The notes beneath the pieces were generated by a model that saw nothing but the letters and a program-made list of their open reading frames with translations, searched no databases and had not been told where the DNA came from. Source: Hymenobacter sp. GOD-10R (lineage in GTDB: Bacteria; Bacteroidota; Bacteroidia; Cytophagales; Hymenobacteraceae). Taken from it: a stretch of DNA of 64,000 bases. The stretch lies in assembly GCF_035609205.1 (NCBI RefSeq), contig NZ_CP141184.1, positions 1,364,001-1,428,000 of the forward strand, written 5' to 3'. Of the stretch, positions 62,961 through 64,000 are shown piece after piece. Numbering within the stretch: the first letter of the stretch is position 1; each line of letters opens with the position of its first letter. Both the position numbers and the translations under genes were made by a program.

Positions 62961-64000
62961 TCACCGCCTGATCTGTAAGCTATCCAGACGATGCTGATAG
63001 CGTCGTGCATTCTGCTTGTGTTGGGCGTACGTCTCGGCGAAGTCGGAGTAGCCGCTGCCGTCAGGACGGGCGCAAAAGAAGTAATAGTTGTGTGCCATGG
63101 GCTTGAGCACCGCATCCAAACTCTGCCGGTTTGCCGACGTGATAGGGCCTGGTGGCAGGCCTTTGTGTTTGTAAGTATTGTAGGGCGAATCGACGAGCTT
63201 ATCCTTGTTTAAGACCCGCCTCACGCCAAAGTTGCCGATGGCCCAAAGCAGCGTAGGGTCGGCTTGCAGGCGCATACCCCGGTGCAGCCGATTAAGGTAG
63301 ACGCCCGCAATAACAGGTTTGTCTTCGGGCTTGGCCGTTTCGCGTTGTACGATGCTGGCTAGCACATGCACCTCCGTGGGCGACAAACCTAGGGAGTCGG
63401 CCCGGCGCTGACGCTTCGAGGTCCAGAACCGACGGTGCATAGCCGCCGCCGAATCAAGAAACTGCTCGGCTGAAGTATTCCACAAAAAGCGGTAGGGACC
63501 CGGCAAAAACAGCGTCAGAATAGTCGTCGTGTCAAGGTGATAACGACGTTGCAGAAAGGTGTTGCTACGCAGTAAGTGGCGCAACTTGCTTGAGTCAGCT
63601 TCCAGCTGCCGGGCAACTTGGCGGGCGAGCTGGGGTTTGTACTTGAAAGCATCTAGCTGAAACGCTACCGTATCCTGCTGGCCTAGCATCAACTTATCCA
63701 GCAGATCAGCGTTGCTAGCCCCGAAGTTCAACAAATAGCGGCCGGGTCGCACGTGTTCGGGATAGCCGCGCCGCTCGGCTAGCCAGGCAAACGTTGCGGG
63801 TTCCTCCAATAGCTCTTGCTTCTCAAGAGAAGCCAACACATCCTGAAAGGAAGCGCCAGTGCGGATATACAGATAAGCGGGTCCGAAAGGGGACGCCACT
63901 ACGTTGGGCTTCCATTGGATGCGCCATGCTCGGTAAAGACCTAGGCCTCCAAGCAGCAAAAGAAAGAATAGTAAAATCGTCGCGATGCGACGCCGTAATT
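62961..64000 (-). CDS. mltG: Endolytic murein transglycosylase MltG, 5' end outside the window
   Basis: The reading frame continues to the right edge, so the start is missing: before the internal TTG complementary to 63957-63959 the frame reads LRRRIATILLFFLLLLGGL, a membrane anchor preceded by basic residues. The 346 or so visible residues contain a LysM-like start (YLYIRTGASFQDVLASLEKQ) and the YceG catalytic domain with LASIVQRETAKPEDKPVIAG (the catalytic Glu), GVYLNRLHRGMRLQADPTLL and SPYNTYKHKGLPPGPITSAN. MltG cuts nascent glycan strands to end peptidoglycan synthesis at the inner membrane. The C-terminus is complete. Confidence 0.95.
   Translation of the reverse strand, partial: LRRRIATILLFFLLLLGGLGLYRAWRIQWKPNVVASPFGPAYLYIRTGASFQDVLASLEKQELLEEPATFAWLAERRGYPEHVRPGRYLLNFGASNADLLDKLMLGQQDTVAFQLDAFKYKPQLARQVARQLEADSSKLRHLLRSNTFLQRRYHLDTTTILTLFLPGPYRFLWNTSAEQFLDSAAAMHRRFWTSKRQRRADSLGLSPTEVHVLASIVQRETAKPEDKPVIAGVYLNRLHRGMRLQADPTLLWAIGNFGVRRVLNKDKLVDSPYNTYKHKGLPPGPITSANRQSLDAVLKPMAHNYYFFCARPDGSGYSDFAETYAQHKQNARRYQHRLDSLQIRR

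Noticed and set aside
30..63990. Search for tRNA, rRNA, CRISPR and insertion sequences
   Set aside because: No cloverleaf with a T-loop, no regularly spaced direct repeats and no transposase-like protein were recognised by eye; faint TTCAAAT-like strings lay inside coding genes. Short or degenerate cases could be missed without tRNAscan-type tools.

Overview
This 64 kb window is chromosomal DNA from a Bacteroidota bacterium, most likely a Hymenobacter-like member of the Cytophagales. Pointers are three SusC/SusD pairs, the type IX secretion protein PorQ, several candidate promoters with the Bacteroidota -7 element TAnnTTTG, frequent starts without a Shine-Dalgarno sequence, and intergenic REP-like inverted repeats. 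CTAG tetranucleotides (often as CTAGGT or GCTAGC) are strikingly frequent in the core genes. The placement rests on gene content and sequence style, not on a 16S gene, which is absent.

Layout. 1-4064: a truncated flavin monooxygenase and a TetR regulator sharing a putative operator, two small unknown genes, repeats, and a secreted type B carboxylesterase. 4065-6129: an AT-rich island with an SMC/OLD-like ATPase gene and a TOPRIM-like gene, each broken by a one-base homopolymer indel; this looks like a two-gene anti-phage module and is the main accessory element. 6130-10192: both subunits of B12-dependent methylmalonyl-CoA mutase; a cob(I)alamin adenosyltransferase at 48296-48844 could supply the cofactor. 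10363-16306: an outer-membrane barrel, a 5'-nucleotidase split into two exported proteins, dnaA, a PH-like membrane protein and an OsmC protein. 16515-30431: a GH3-family adenylating enzyme, small exported or membrane proteins, a GreA-like protein, dxr, rseP, a DUF6702-like protein, an OmpA/PD40 lipoprotein-like protein, lon, porQ and hslU, which together lean towards envelope biogenesis and protein quality control. 30535-31263: a short-chain dehydrogenase.

31321-45763 holds three complete SusC/SusD outer-membrane uptake pairs, two leftward and one rightward, with no glycoside hydrolase, sigma factor or anti-sigma factor alongside, so the imported substrate cannot be read from context. 45835-54604 is mostly leftward housekeeping: prfB with its +1 programmed frameshift, ilvE, the adenosyltransferase, then a tight plsC-gatC-TPR membrane protein-ABC ATPase run, and a NUDIX hydrolase. 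An unannotated stretch at 54757-54905 has a promoter-like box, three hairpins and a terminator and is proposed as a small RNA.

54984-64000: a small acidic protein, rnhB, a leftward CZB protein-histidine kinase-response regulator signalling cassette, gcvT, a ComB-like phosphatase, a MazG-like hydrolase, dtd, a membrane glycosyltransferase and a 5'-truncated mltG. No rRNA, tRNA, CRISPR array, insertion sequence or prophage was recognised. Many transcription units end in unusually long, near-perfect palindromic terminators.
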